A stretch of 64,000 nucleotides of DNA, from the NCBI GenBank assembly GCA_045120135.1, contig JBGVEN010000009.1, positions 1-64,000 on the forward strand, written 5' to 3'. Below, piece by piece: positions 7,861 to 16,637 of the stretch. The notes under the pieces were generated by a model, which was not told where the DNA came from, did no database searches, and saw nothing but the letters and a program-made list of their open reading frames with translations. Every line of letters starts with the position of its first letter. The stretch's first letter is position 1. A program made the translations under genes and the position numbers. The stretch is from SIG440 sp045120135. GTDB lineage: Bacteria > Bacillota > Clostridia > Monoglobales > Monoglobaceae.

Positions 7861-8579
7861 TATTCATTAATTATTTTTTCAAGCTCTGCCATTTTTTCAG
7901 GCGTGGGTTCAGGGATATCCTTAAATCTGAATTCTCTCCCCAGTTTTTCATACTTAACAGTACAAAGCTTTCTGAATGGCAAAAGTTCTACCTTGTCAAC
8001 ACAGCTATGTTCCGCAACTAATTGACGGAGCATTTTTATATTCTCCTCATCGTCATTTAGTCCGGGGATAATTACCTGACGGAGTGTCACGGGGATATCC
8101 CGCTTTTCAAGAATTTCTAAAAATTCAAGAGGTTTATCCACTGAGCAGCCGACAAATTCACGGTATTTTTCATCGGTAGTGAACTTGATATCAAGCAGAA
8201 CTCGGTCTGTATGGTCAAGCATTGCAAGCAATTCATCATTTATCGCACTGCCAGAGGTATCAATGCAGGTATTGATACCAAGCTCGTGACATTGTTTAAA
8301 AAACTCTGCCGCAAATTCCGGCTGAAGCAGCGGCTCACCGCCCGAAAGGGTTACACCGCCCTCATCTCCGAAATATGTTCTGTACTTGGCCGCCCGCATT
8401 GCAAGCTCCTCTGCCGAAAATTCTTCTCCTCCGTCCAACTCCTGCGTTTCTGGGTTATGGCAGCAGCCGCAACAGAGATTGCATCCCTGCATAAACACCA
8501 CAAACCGGACACCCGGTCCGTCAAGCGTTCCCATTGTCTGTATCGAATTGACTTTTCCTTTAATAACAATATCGTTCAT
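7860..8579 (-). CDS. pflA: Pyruvate formate-lyase activating enzyme
   Basis: A radical-SAM enzyme that installs the glycyl radical on PflB. The 239-residue length is normal. The cluster-binding CxxxCxxC is in QGCNLCCGCCHNPET (about residues 31-45), which carries extra cysteines between the ligands. SAM-binding features are VTLSGGEPLLQPEF and DTSG, and later LLDIKFTTDEKY, VTLRQVIIPGLND and KVELLPFRKL. The start lies 6 bp after the pflB stop. The two genes form an operon ending at 7828-7860. Confidence 0.95.
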   Translation of the reverse strand: MNDIVIKGKVNSIQTMGTLDGPGVRFVVFMQGCNLCCGCCHNPETQELDGGEEFSAEELAMRAAKYRTYFGDEGGVTLSGGEPLLQPEFAAEFFKQCHELGINTCIDTSGSAINDELLAMLDHTDRVLLDIKFTTDEKYREFVGCSVDKPLEFLEILEKRDIPVTLRQVIIPGLNDDEENIKMLRQLVAEHSCVDKVELLPFRKLCTVKYEKLGREFRFKDIPEPTPEKMAELEKIINE

Positions 8580-8585
8580 AAAAAG

Positions 8586-10817
8586 CTACATTGCCTCGTG
8601 GAAGGTACGGCTAATAACCTCGCGTTGCTGTTCACGAGACAGCTTGTGGAAATTAACCGCATAGCCCGAAACACGGATTGTAAGGTTGGGGTACGCTTCA
8701 GGATTTTCATAAGCTTCCATAAGGGTTTCTCTATTCAACACATTTACATTAATGTGATGTGCCATTTTTGCAAAGTAACCGTCAAGGATGGAAACAAGGT
8801 TATCCACTCTCTCGCCGTCGGTTCTGCCGAGTGCCTGAGGAGTGATACTGAATGTATTTGAAATACCATCACGGCAATCGTCATAGCTGATTTTTGCAAC
8901 CGAGTTAAGTGATGCAAGAGCACCGTTTTCCTCACGGTTGTGCATCGGGTTTGCGCCGGGTGCAAATGCTGCACCGGCTTCTCTACCGTCGGGTGTTGCC
9001 CCGGTATTTTTGCCGTACATTACATTTGATGTAATTGTGAGCACCGAAAGTGTATGGATAGCATGACGATATGTCGGGGTTTTGCGAAGCTCACAGATTG
9101 TCTTATGGGTAAGCTCTTTTGCTATAAGGTCAACTCTGTCGTCATCGTTACCGAATTTAGGGAAGCTACCCTCTGTCTTAAACTCACAGATAAAGCCTTC
9201 ATCATCCTTAACCGGACGGACATTTGCGTATTTAATCGCACTGAACGAGTCGGCAACAACCGAAAGCCCTGCAATACCGAACGCCATCAGTCTTTCAACA
9301 TCAGTATCGTGAAGTGCCATCTGGGACTTTTCGTATGCATACTTATCGTGCATATAATGGATAATATTCATTGTGTTTACATACAGATTTGCAAGCCATT
9401 TAAGGTAAATATCAAACCGCTCCACAACTGTGTCATAATCGAGCTTGTCGCCGTCAAGCACAGGCATCTGCGGCCCAATATGCATTTTGCTTGTGGTGTC
9501 GTAGCCGCCGTTGATTGCAATAAGCAAGAGCTTTGCAAGGTTGCAACGTGCACCGAAGAACTGCATCTGCTTGCCCACCCTCATTGCGGAAACGCAGCAG
9601 GCAATTGCATAGTCATCACCATAGATGGGACGCATAAGGTCGTCGTTCTCATACTGGATTGAGTCGGTATCAACCGATACCTTCGCACAGAACTTCTTAA
9701 AGCCCTCGGGGAGCTTGGTTGACCAGAGCACGGTGAGGTTCGGCTCAGGTGATGAGCCAAGAGTATATAGGGTGTTAAGTATACGGAAGCTGCTCTTTGT
9801 AACAAGAGTTCTGCCATCCTCGCCCATACCGCCAACAGCCTCGGTAATCCACATCGGGTCACCACCGAAGAGCTCGTTGTATTCGGGAGTTCTGAGGTGA
9901 CGAGCTATACGGAGCTTAATAACAAAGTCGTCAATAAGTTCCTGAGCCTCCTGCTCTGTAAGAGTTCCATTCTGGATATCTCTTTCAATATATATATCAA
10001 AAAATGTACTTACTCTGCCCAGCGACATTGCAGCACCGTTTTGTTCCTTGATTGCCGCAAGGTAGCCAAAATATGTCCACTGAACCGCTTCTCTTGCATT
10101 ACCTGCAGGCTGACTGATGTCGAAGCCGTAAGACATTGCCATTTCCTTCATATATCCAAGGAAGGTAATCTGCTTATAAAGCTCCTCATCAAGACGGATA
10201 TTTTCAGTATTAAAGTATAACGATTTGAGAGCAGCTTTGTCTTTCTTCTTCTCTTCAATGAGTCTGTCAATTCCGTAGAGTGCAACACGGCGGTAGTCGC
10301 CGATAATTCTGCCTCTGCCGTATGCATCGGGGAGTCCTGTGATAACGTGGCATTTTCGAGCCTGACGCATTTCGTCCGTATAGGCACGGAAAACGCCGTC
10401 GTTATGAGTTGTGCGGAAGCGGAATTCCTCCTCAACCTTGGAGCTTAACTTGTAGCCGTAAGCATCACACGCCTGACGAACCATACGCATACCGCCAAAG
10501 GGGTTTACGCTGCGTTTGAGCGGTCGGTTGGTCTGCATACCTACAATAATCTCATTGTCTTTATCTATATATCCCGGAGAAAAGCTTGTCAGCGAAGAAA
10601 CCGTTGCTGTATCAATATCCAGAACACCACCAAACTGGCGTTCCAGTGCAAAAAGTGCCTGAACCTTTTTCATCAGTTCATTTGTTCTGTCTGTTGCCTT
10701 TTCCAGAAATGCGTCGCTGCCCGTATATTCGTTATAGTTTGTCTGAATGAAGTCGCGGACATTTATCTCATCCTGCCATTTACCTAATTTAAATCCATTC
10801 CAGTTTTTGTGTTCCAT
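8586..10817 (-). CDS. pflB: Formate C-acetyltransferase (pyruvate formate-lyase)
   Basis: A glycyl-radical enzyme that cleaves pyruvate with CoA to acetyl-CoA and formate during anaerobic fermentation. The 743-residue length matches the family. The active-site cysteine pair is in IACCVSAMRVGKQ (about residue 410). The glycyl-radical loop near the C terminus is TIRVSGYAVNF (Gly about residue 718). Other family motifs are GYIDKDNEIIVGMQTNRPLKR and RLPDAYGRGRI-type GLPDAYGRGRIIGDYRR. AGGAGAAATTATT precedes the ATG. Transcription is likely from 11024-11052 through a ~200-nt leader. Confidence 0.97.
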   Translation of the reverse strand: MEHKNWNGFKLGKWQDEINVRDFIQTNYNEYTGSDAFLEKATDRTNELMKKVQALFALERQFGGVLDIDTATVSSLTSFSPGYIDKDNEIIVGMQTNRPLKRSVNPFGGMRMVRQACDAYGYKLSSKVEEEFRFRTTHNDGVFRAYTDEMRQARKCHVITGLPDAYGRGRIIGDYRRVALYGIDRLIEEKKKDKAALKSLYFNTENIRLDEELYKQITFLGYMKEMAMSYGFDISQPAGNAREAVQWTYFGYLAAIKEQNGAAMSLGRVSTFFDIYIERDIQNGTLTEQEAQELIDDFVIKLRIARHLRTPEYNELFGGDPMWITEAVGGMGEDGRTLVTKSSFRILNTLYTLGSSPEPNLTVLWSTKLPEGFKKFCAKVSVDTDSIQYENDDLMRPIYGDDYAIACCVSAMRVGKQMQFFGARCNLAKLLLIAINGGYDTTSKMHIGPQMPVLDGDKLDYDTVVERFDIYLKWLANLYVNTMNIIHYMHDKYAYEKSQMALHDTDVERLMAFGIAGLSVVADSFSAIKYANVRPVKDDEGFICEFKTEGSFPKFGNDDDRVDLIAKELTHKTICELRKTPTYRHAIHTLSVLTITSNVMYGKNTGATPDGREAGAAFAPGANPMHNREENGALASLNSVAKISYDDCRDGISNTFSITPQALGRTDGERVDNLVSILDGYFAKMAHHINVNVLNRETLMEAYENPEAYPNLTIRVSGYAVNFHKLSREQQREVISRTFHEAM

Positions 10818-11016
10818 AATAATTTCTCCTTTCTCTCCAGCCCTCTCGCGCGATAGCGAGTAAATGTAAAAACCCTTGTCCCATCGTTTTTGCTGTAAAA
10901 AACAGAAAAGGACAAATCAGCTTTTAACAAAACTGAATTGCCCAGACGGTCGGCATTTATTCAACAATTACATTCCCTTGCGGTTATCCGCACATCCGTC
11001 AGTTATGTAAAAGCTG
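10818..11016 (-). promoter_or_regulatory. Long untranslated leader of pflBA
   Basis: Between the promoter at 11024-11052 and pflB lies about 200 nt without a plausible gene on either strand. It holds small inverted motifs, for example CTCGC / GCGAG around 10845-10861, close to the ribosome binding site. I see no match to a riboswitch class I know. It may carry fermentation or oxygen-responsive control; that is inference. Confidence 0.4.
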
Positions 11017-11023
11017 TATAATT

Positions 11024-11052
11024 ATTTTACAACATAATTCGCATTTTGTCAA
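11024..11052 (-). promoter_or_regulatory. Promoter of pflBA
   Basis: On the minus strand, TTGACA (11052-11047) and TAAAAT (11029-11024) are separated by 17 bp. Confidence 0.7.
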
Positions 11053-11089
11053 CAATCGCTTTATATTTTAAGTATAATTTCCAAATATT

Positions 11090-11295
11090 CTCATATATCT
11101 AATCTGAGGTGATAACGTGAAAGAATCTTTCACATTATTGCCTCCGGCAGATTTGATTGCCCGTGCGATATTTTCTTCGCATTCGCTCAGAAACGCACAT
11201 GGGCGCAAAAATCTCTTATCATTCCTTGCCATACGGATAAGAGAAATTTTTAATTACTATTTGTGCCGACGTATGGCGGCAGAATGGAGATTTTT
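11090..11295 (+). promoter_or_regulatory. Repeated leader element, copy 1 (upstream of tspO)
   Basis: This ~200-nt stretch is clearly homologous to 20971-21178. Shared blocks are AACGTGAAAG, GCCTCCGGC followed by a GATTT run, CCGTGC...GCACATGG, AATCTCTTATCATT...GATAAGAGAAATTT, ACTATTTGTGCCGA and GCGGC...GAATGGAGATT. Predicted stems are GTGAAAG/CTTTCAC (11117-11133), CCGTGC/GCACATGG, TCTCTTATC/GATAAGAGA, and GCCG/CGGC just before the Shine-Dalgarno GGAG. The element runs up to the tspO start codon. A GTG with a ribosome binding site (11117) opens a short frame that is not conserved in frame in copy 2, so I read the element as RNA rather than as a gene. Confidence 0.65.
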
Positions 11296-11766
11296 ATGAA
11301 AAAAAACTGGAAAACCTTACTGCTGTTCATTGCAATCCCCTTAATTGTAGGAGCACTCGCAGCACTGATTACCGGCGGCGGAATGACCGAATTTGCCGCC
11401 ATTAACGCCCCAACGCTCTCGCCACCAGCGTGGCTGTTCCCTGTTGTATGGACCATTCTTTACACGCTGATGGGAATAAGCTCGTATCTGGTGTATATCT
11501 CCGATGCACCCTCGGGCGAAATCCGCTCTGCATTGACGCTTTACGGCATACAGCTTATTGTCAATTTCCTATGGCCGATATTCTTTTTTGAATTTGGTAT
11601 GTACCTGTTTTCGTTTGTATGGCTCTTGCTTTTGTGGGTTTTGGTGCTGTGGACGATAATTTTGTTCTTCCGCATATCAAAGCCGGCAGGTTGGCTGATG
11701 ATTCCCTATCTCGTGTGGCTGACCTTTGCAGCATATTTAAATCTTGCTATCTATTTGCTGAATTAA
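11296..11766 (+). CDS. tspO: TspO/MBR-family membrane protein
   Basis: 156 residues from ATG 11296, after GGAGATTTTT. Five hydrophobic segments are visible, as expected for the TspO/peripheral benzodiazepine receptor fold. The family signature is present as FAAINAPTLSPPAWLFPVVWTILYTLMGISSYLV, together with WPIFFFEFG and a terminal YLVWLTFAAYLNLAIYLLN. TspO proteins bind and photodegrade porphyrins and bind cholesterol-like ligands; the physiological role in Firmicutes is not settled. It is controlled behind the repeated leader element at 11090-11295. Confidence 0.9.
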   Translation: MKKNWKTLLLFIAIPLIVGALAALITGGGMTEFAAINAPTLSPPAWLFPVVWTILYTLMGISSYLVYISDAPSGEIRSALTLYGIQLIVNFLWPIFFFEFGMYLFSFVWLLLLWVLVLWTIILFFRISKPAGWLMIPYLVWLTFAAYLNLAIYLLN

Positions 11767-11790
11767 AAAAGAGCCTTTCGGCTCTTTTTT
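11765..11790. terminator. Bidirectional terminator between tspO and the HAD gene
   Basis: AAAAAAGAGCC / GGCTCTTTTTT with a TTTC loop, between convergent genes. Confidence 0.85.
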
Positions 11791-12637
11791 AATTCTCTAT
11801 TGACTTTTTATGTTTTCTTGTAAGTTCCGTGAGTGTGTCAACCACCGCCATTTTGTCGATTATCGTTTTAACAATGGTGTCAAGTTCTCTGCCCTCGGAA
11901 TAGTTCGCTTCGGTAATAAAATTAACTCTGTCCTCCGCCATCAGCTTTGCCGCAATTGTTTTGTTGCGACGTCTGAACACCGCAATGGACTGTCCACCGC
12001 TTTGCTTAACCAGCTTCATACACGGAACATCGGTAAGTCCGTCACCTATGTAAATCATATTGCGGAAAGGTATTCGCCTCTCCTCCATCGGAATATAAGT
12101 GTTAAGCTTTTTATCATCCGAAATATCCAACTCACCCTTGTTTATTCTGAACAGGAACTGGGTCTTTGTAGTGAAGTTAACCACATTTTTCGGCCATACG
12201 GCAACGCCGTTTATATCGTACAAAAATTCGCAGGCGTATGTCTTTTTAAAGTTTTTGTAGATGGACGAGCCCTCAATAATCTCCTGAATTCCGGAAGAAA
12301 TAACATAATGCTCAATCTGAACACCCGCTTCCTCGCCGTATCGGTTAATACGCTCAAACCATTCCTCAACGCCGGCAAAATAATCTATCTTTTTCCCCAG
12401 AGCCACAAAATCCTCACGACGTACCGGGATATCCTTTGCCGCCGCCTTTTTGAGCATCATATACATATAGCAAAGCAGACCGTCCATATTGTTTTCCTTG
12501 GAGGTCTTATTAACCTCTGCCCAGAATTCCTCCACTGGAATACCCAGACTTGGGATAAACTCGTAGTTCTGCATATCATTTGTGCACAGAGTTTTGTCAA
12601 AGTCATACATTATTGCAATAACAGGTTTTTTACTCAT
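11789..12637 (-). CDS. HAD-superfamily phosphatase (phosphoserine-phosphatase-like)
   Basis: 282 residues. The HAD motifs are clear: nucleophile motif I YDFDKTLC near residue 12, motif II VISSG (about residue 113), and motif III/IV lysine and acidic loop IYIGDGLTDVPCMKLV (about residue 196). The cap region lies between motifs I and II and is helical. A cytosolic phosphomonoesterase is expected; the substrate is not identifiable. It follows sfsA by 16 bp, with AGGAGG in the gap, so the two are cotranscribed. Confidence 0.85.
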   Translation of the reverse strand: MSKKPVIAIMYDFDKTLCTNDMQNYEFIPSLGIPVEEFWAEVNKTSKENNMDGLLCYMYMMLKKAAAKDIPVRREDFVALGKKIDYFAGVEEWFERINRYGEEAGVQIEHYVISSGIQEIIEGSSIYKNFKKTYACEFLYDINGVAVWPKNVVNFTTKTQFLFRINKGELDISDDKKLNTYIPMEERRIPFRNMIYIGDGLTDVPCMKLVKQSGGQSIAVFRRRNKTIAAKLMAEDRVNFITEANYSEGRELDTIVKTIIDKMAVVDTLTELTRKHKKSIEN

Positions 12638-12653
12638 TTTATATTTCCTCCTA

Positions 12654-13334
12654 TCAGAGCTTTACGGGCACAAATCCCTTTATCTCAAGGCTGTCGGGCA
12701 TTACCCGGCAATCGACACATAAAATGTCAACCCCCGATTCTTTCGCAGACTTCAGTGCCTCGCAGAATTCGGGATGGGTATTTTTGTTTGGGGTGAAGTA
12801 CTTTGCACCGTCCAGTTTGACCACAAAGCATATTGCCGCACCAAACCCCTCACCTACCGCATTTTGAAGTTCCTTTATGTGTTTTACACCACGCTCTGTT
12901 GGTGCATCGGGAAACAGCACAACACCGTCCTGTTCCAAGGTTACCCCCTTGACCTCGACAAAAATCTGCCGTTCCTCTGTTTCTAACAGAAAGTCAAATC
13001 TGGAGTTTTGAAATTTCTGCTCGGCTTTTACCGACTTTAATTTGCCGAAATAGTCCGAGGTCTTTACCCATTCACCAAACACCTTATTGGGAGCTTGACT
13101 ATCTATATTGAATAGTTTTTCACCCTTATAAACGGCAATCAAATCGTATCGGGTTTTGCGCATCAAGCTTTGACAATCCTGAACTATCACCCGTGCGTCT
13201 TTCACCAAAAGTTCGCCCAGTCTGCCGGTATTTTTAATATGGCAGACCTCAACCTTGCCGTTAATCTCAATATTTGCAATAAATCTGTTCGGGCGTGACA
13301 AAAATCTGCCCTCGGTTATGTTCTGATACTTCAT
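12654..13334 (-). CDS. sfsA: SfsA family DNA-binding/nuclease-like protein
   Basis: 226 residues, the usual length. SfsA signatures are FLSRPNRFIANIEINGK, CHIKNTGRLGELL, RKTRYDLIAVYKG, SRFDFLLE, VEVKGVTLEQDGVVLFPDAPTERG and the tail GFVPVKL. The fold combines an OB-like N terminus with a PD-(D/E)xK-like core (D in RFDFLLE and the E-x-K of VEVKG). In E. coli it is linked to maltose metabolism; its biochemical role is unclear. First gene of a pair with the HAD phosphatase. Confidence 0.9.
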   Translation of the reverse strand: MKYQNITEGRFLSRPNRFIANIEINGKVEVCHIKNTGRLGELLVKDARVIVQDCQSLMRKTRYDLIAVYKGEKLFNIDSQAPNKVFGEWVKTSDYFGKLKSVKAEQKFQNSRFDFLLETEERQIFVEVKGVTLEQDGVVLFPDAPTERGVKHIKELQNAVGEGFGAAICFVVKLDGAKYFTPNKNTHPEFCEALKSAKESGVDILCVDCRVMPDSLEIKGFVPVKL

Positions 13335-13421
13335 TTTACACCTTTTAAAACAATAAAGAATAGAGAATAAGGAATAATATTGGTTTATTATTTCTGTTTA
13401 TTCGCTATTCTTTATTCCTTG

Positions 13422-13496
13422 TGGCACCCCCGACGCGAGTCGAACGCGTGACTAGCCCTTAGGAGGGGCTTGTTATATCCACTTAACTACAGGGGC
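13422..13496 (-). tRNA. tRNA-Arg (anticodon CCT)
   Basis: On the minus strand the acceptor GCCCCTG pairs with CGGGGGT (two G-U). The anticodon stem AGCCC/GGGCT has loop CTCCTAA, the T arm is ACGCGTTCGACTCGCGT, and the CCA end is encoded. Its 5' side faces an accessory three-gene cassette. Confidence 0.9.
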
Positions 13497-13587
13497 ATTT
13501 AATATTTATCCTACAAAGTATACCACAACTGAAGACTTTCTGCAAGTTCTTTTTTCAAACCTTTAACTTTATTTTATAAAAAATAAA

Positions 13588-13621
13588 GGTCGTAATAAAA
13601 TGATGGCATTTTATTACGACC
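13588..13621 (-). terminator. Hairpin terminator of the nitrilase cassette
   Basis: A 15-bp perfect inverted repeat (GGTCGTAATAAAATG / CATTTTATTACGACC) with an ATGG loop, 7 bp downstream of the last gene of the cassette. A T-rich stretch follows on the minus strand. Confidence 0.65.
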
Positions 13622-13627
13622 AATTTA

Positions 13628-14284
13628 TTAATTTTTTCCTTTTCCCTTGTCCTGTTCCTCTATTTTGTTTTTGCAGTTCATCTCAATGAATCCTATTGCC
13701 ACAGCCCAAAATACTGTTCTTGTACGCAAATCATCAATTTGTTCTGCCAACCTCATTAACTGAGATACTTTTTGCGTTCTTTGTTCCCATCTGACGCTTG
13801 TTATAAAAAGGGCCTCATCAAGAATATCTTTTATCTCCTTTGTCCTTGCACTATACTCATCATTATCCATTAAGCATCCATTATCCATATAAAAATATGG
13901 TATTCTCTTGTCGCTCCACAAGCACCGGAAGAAAAGTCTTCGCATATCTTCTGTCGCAACAAGGTCAGCATCATTCATTTTATCCCAAAGCGCCTTATAA
14001 AACTCTTTTTCGGGTTTTCCTGCATGAATAAGATTACTTACTAGTCTATCCTTCAGCGCCAAAGCCTCTGCGTACATAACCGGATCATAGTCCTTGTCAA
14101 AAAAAACATCTCCATCCAGGATCTTTAAGTCCAATAAATTTACCTCATCCATAAACACATAAAAGTATTCAAATTGTTCGTTCTCAGGCTTTTGATAAAT
14201 CAAATCAAAAACCGCATCACATACAGTTTTTACACATTTTGCATTTTGTTCGGCTATATTAAAGACTTCATTCTTCATACACAT
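13628..14284 (-). CDS. Uncharacterised helical protein of the nitrilase cassette
   Basis: 218 residues, not recognised. It is acidic and mostly helical, with no signal peptide, membrane segment or catalytic motif that I can name. Its start overlaps the stop of the winged-helix gene (frames overlap at 14275-14284), which implies translational coupling. As the third gene of a unit with a winged-helix protein and a nitrilase-fold protein, it probably works with them. Confidence 0.7.
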   Translation of the reverse strand: MCMKNEVFNIAEQNAKCVKTVCDAVFDLIYQKPENEQFEYFYVFMDEVNLLDLKILDGDVFFDKDYDPVMYAEALALKDRLVSNLIHAGKPEKEFYKALWDKMNDADLVATEDMRRLFFRCLWSDKRIPYFYMDNGCLMDNDEYSARTKEIKDILDEALFITSVRWEQRTQKVSQLMRLAEQIDDLRTRTVFWAVAIGFIEMNCKNKIEEQDKGKGKN

Positions 14285-15093
14285 AGTGCCCCCATTTGTT
14301 TATTTTCTTCGTTTGTGAAATAAATTTGCTCGTATTCATCTTCGCGATGAGAGTAATCTTGCATTTTGCTATTTTTTTCAAACTCAACATATTTCTCATC
14401 ATTAAACATAAGCATTCTTGAAACCTTTAGCTTGTCATTACTTCCATCATCACATACATGAATAAATTCATCACCTGGTCTCAAGCAATACGCTTCTTGA
14501 ATCTTACTTGCAACAAGAGGTTCTATTTTTTTCAAGATCAAATTTATTGTTTCGGTTTCAGCCAATTCTCGTTTTTTACTTTGTTCTAAGCAGAATCTTT
14601 CACCCGCAGTAGTAAGTGTGTAGAAAGTATTGCGCCCCGTCCGCGATGCTTCCACCGCGCCGGACTGAAGAATCCTTTTCATAATATTCGACAAGGCACT
14701 ATCAGTCTGACCAACAGTCTCAGCCAATTCACCGTGTCTCATTCCTGTACCACCATTATGTTCATATAAACATTGAAGAATCTCTGCAGTTTTTTTACTT
14801 TGACACGCAACAGAAAAAACTATTTCTCTTTTTTCTTCTTCCGCCCTATGAAGCTCCTTAAAAACCAGCGTCATACCCTCAAGCTCACCTAAATGAAACG
14901 AGATTTTGTCAAGTTCATTACCATATAAGTTTCGCAAACGGATGTTCTTTTGAATATTAGCCAACAATAATTCCTGAAAATCATGTTGTTTTTTTTCAAA
15001 CCAGTTTTTTATAAAGTCTCCTCTGACCTTTTCTGTATACTTTCCTAAAGCCTTTTTATCCTTTTGCTGTATAGCGGAATATATTCCATTCAT
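14275..15093 (-). CDS. Winged-helix (MarR-like) protein of the nitrilase cassette
   Basis: 272 residues from ATG 15093 (AGGAGG upstream; a GTG at 15099 is less likely). Residues ~1-95 are helical and highly charged. Residues ~105-165 form a winged helix: TAEILQCLYEHNGGTGMRHGELAETVGQ, then TDSALSNIMKRILQSGAVEASRTGRNTFYTLT, typical of MarR/ArsR-like DNA binding. The C-terminal ~100 residues are of unknown fold. It could be the regulator or a nucleic-acid sensor for the neighbouring genes. It lies 66 bp after the nitrilase gene and overlaps the next gene. Confidence 0.65.
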   Translation of the reverse strand: MNGIYSAIQQKDKKALGKYTEKVRGDFIKNWFEKKQHDFQELLLANIQKNIRLRNLYGNELDKISFHLGELEGMTLVFKELHRAEEEKREIVFSVACQSKKTAEILQCLYEHNGGTGMRHGELAETVGQTDSALSNIMKRILQSGAVEASRTGRNTFYTLTTAGERFCLEQSKKRELAETETINLILKKIEPLVASKIQEAYCLRPGDEFIHVCDDGSNDKLKVSRMLMFNDEKYVEFEKNSKMQDYSHREDEYEQIYFTNEENKQMGALCV

Positions 15094-15159
15094 AATCACA
15101 GCCTCCTGTCTATCAGATACCTAACCCAGAGATTTCAACATAACCTCTTAACTTGCTTT

Positions 15160-16614
15160 TTACGCAACAAAAATATGTTTTGTTTGAATGTCCATTTCTT
15201 CTCCGAACACAATGTCGGTTAAAAACAAGCACCCCTTGCAGTTACCCGGGCAACTGCCTTCACAAGAAGGTACAAACCTCTTGATATAATTTTTGCTTCT
15301 CCCCGGAAACGATACAAAGCCCAAGTAATTTTCATCCTCGTCCTTTTTATACCCTACTTCGCACGAATTTCCCCACAAAGTAATGCATCCGGCAGCGATA
15401 CTCCCCAGCGAACTAAACTCAAATATCGTCTTTCCGCTTGAGTATGATGGACATATATGTAGGTTGCTCCTTAAGACATCAACCAAGACCTGTGAATATT
15501 CAGGCTGAATAAAATCCATACATATAGGAAATGCCAGTCGTCCGAGTCCGGGAATATGCAAAACAGATATTATAGCTTTGCTGTTTCTTATATCCTCTTC
15601 GTAAATCCTGCCATGATACTTATGTGGATATGCATATTGCTTATGCTGTGACAGTACTCTTTCGCCGCCGCCGTTATGAACATACAGTATATTTGAATAG
15701 TCAGACCACCTGGTAGGAGTTAATACAAGCTGAGGAGAATAAAGATTCTCCTGCTCCGCTTCAAGTGCGACATCAAAAAACGGATCATTCATCTGTGCCA
15801 GTTTTTGTGTAGCAAGCATTTCAGGAAAGAATAAAATATCGGCCTTTCGGCGGCACGCTTCCAAATATGCCGCATCTACTCTTTCTTCTATATGCGCTTC
15901 ATCTTTAAACTCCTTGCAAGAAAAGAAACTTGTTCCCTCACGATTATAAAAGTCAGCATCCAGACCGCTTTTGCTTGTAATCGGAGCAAATGCAATTCTA
16001 ATGCTGTGTTTTACCGATAAAGGCATGGAATCCTCGAAAAAATGTCTTACCTCAAAACACTTTCTGTCTGTATTTAATTTTTCCACATCTACATAATAAA
16101 TATTCGCCAACTCATCATTTATACCCGGAAGCCAGTTGGTCCTCCATCTTTTTTTATTGGCTGCATTTTCTTCATATGGTTCAACAGAATCATTCCACGA
16201 AGGCACTTTGGGGACAATATAAATACCCGTTGTGTCAATATTGGTATTTAATCCGGAAAACCCGTCCTTGCGTAGACCTCTGACATAACCCGAGTCGACA
16301 ATTTTATCCCATTTTAAGCAACGAAGAAAGTCCATCAGCAGCTCAAGTCCATATATAAAGTCATGCCTTCTGATAAAATCCAACATAGCCTGCTCATCTT
16401 CATCACAAATACCCTGCTCCAAAACCCTCTTTTCATCCTTTAGTTTATTGTGTTTTATATAAACGCCTTTTATAACACAGTCAATGTCATCCGGTCTCAT
16501 AAGAGAGTCCCGATGTGCTTTATCCAAAAAGGCCTGTTCATCCTTTTTTCTTAATTCAATAATGGCCATCGCCATAATGTTGTATGGATTGTTATATTCG
16601 AAGTAGTCGTCCAT
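15160..16614 (-). CDS. Nitrilase-superfamily domain protein with unknown N-terminal region
   Basis: 484 residues. The C-terminal half carries the Glu-Lys-Cys triad of carbon-nitrogen hydrolases: E in ADILFFPEM (about residue 265), K in LSQHKQYAYP (about 325) and C in LAFPICMDF (about 365), with normal spacing. The first ~200 residues are of unknown fold. They start with a helical part and include KVPSWNDSVEPYEENAANK. The extreme C terminus has a cysteine cluster CEGSCPGNCKGC, likely metal binding. Substrate unknown. It heads a three-gene unit with its own promoter. Nitrilase domains also occur fused to reverse transcriptases in DRT type 1 anti-phage systems; no RT is present here. Confidence 0.7.
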   Translation of the reverse strand: MDDYFEYNNPYNIMAMAIIELRKKDEQAFLDKAHRDSLMRPDDIDCVIKGVYIKHNKLKDEKRVLEQGICDEDEQAMLDFIRRHDFIYGLELLMDFLRCLKWDKIVDSGYVRGLRKDGFSGLNTNIDTTGIYIVPKVPSWNDSVEPYEENAANKKRWRTNWLPGINDELANIYYVDVEKLNTDRKCFEVRHFFEDSMPLSVKHSIRIAFAPITSKSGLDADFYNREGTSFFSCKEFKDEAHIEERVDAAYLEACRRKADILFFPEMLATQKLAQMNDPFFDVALEAEQENLYSPQLVLTPTRWSDYSNILYVHNGGGERVLSQHKQYAYPHKYHGRIYEEDIRNSKAIISVLHIPGLGRLAFPICMDFIQPEYSQVLVDVLRSNLHICPSYSSGKTIFEFSSLGSIAAGCITLWGNSCEVGYKKDEDENYLGFVSFPGRSKNYIKRFVPSCEGSCPGNCKGCLFLTDIVFGEEMDIQTKHIFVA

Positions 16615-16637
16615 ATTAAATCACCACCTACACTTAC

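Noticed and set aside
9054..9662. Plus-strand open frame of 202 codons inside pflB
   Set aside because: Antisense shadow of the highly conserved pflB coding sequence, with Cys/His-rich content typical of reverse-frame translation.
11117..11299. Short GTG-started frame in the tspO leader (and its counterpart at 21001)
   Set aside because: The two homologous leaders differ by small insertions/deletions that shift the frame after a few codons, so a conserved peptide is unlikely; treated as a structured leader.
11810..12796. Long plus-strand open frame (328 codons) opposite the HAD and sfsA genes
   Set aside because: It lies entirely antisense to two well-supported genes, spans the gap between them, has no ribosome binding site and no recognisable motif.
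13337..13421. A/T-rich near-repeats (AGAATAGAGAATAAGG and related) between sfsA and tRNA-Arg
   Set aside because: Looks like low-complexity intergenic sequence with weak inverted symmetry; no promoter, terminator or gene could be supported.
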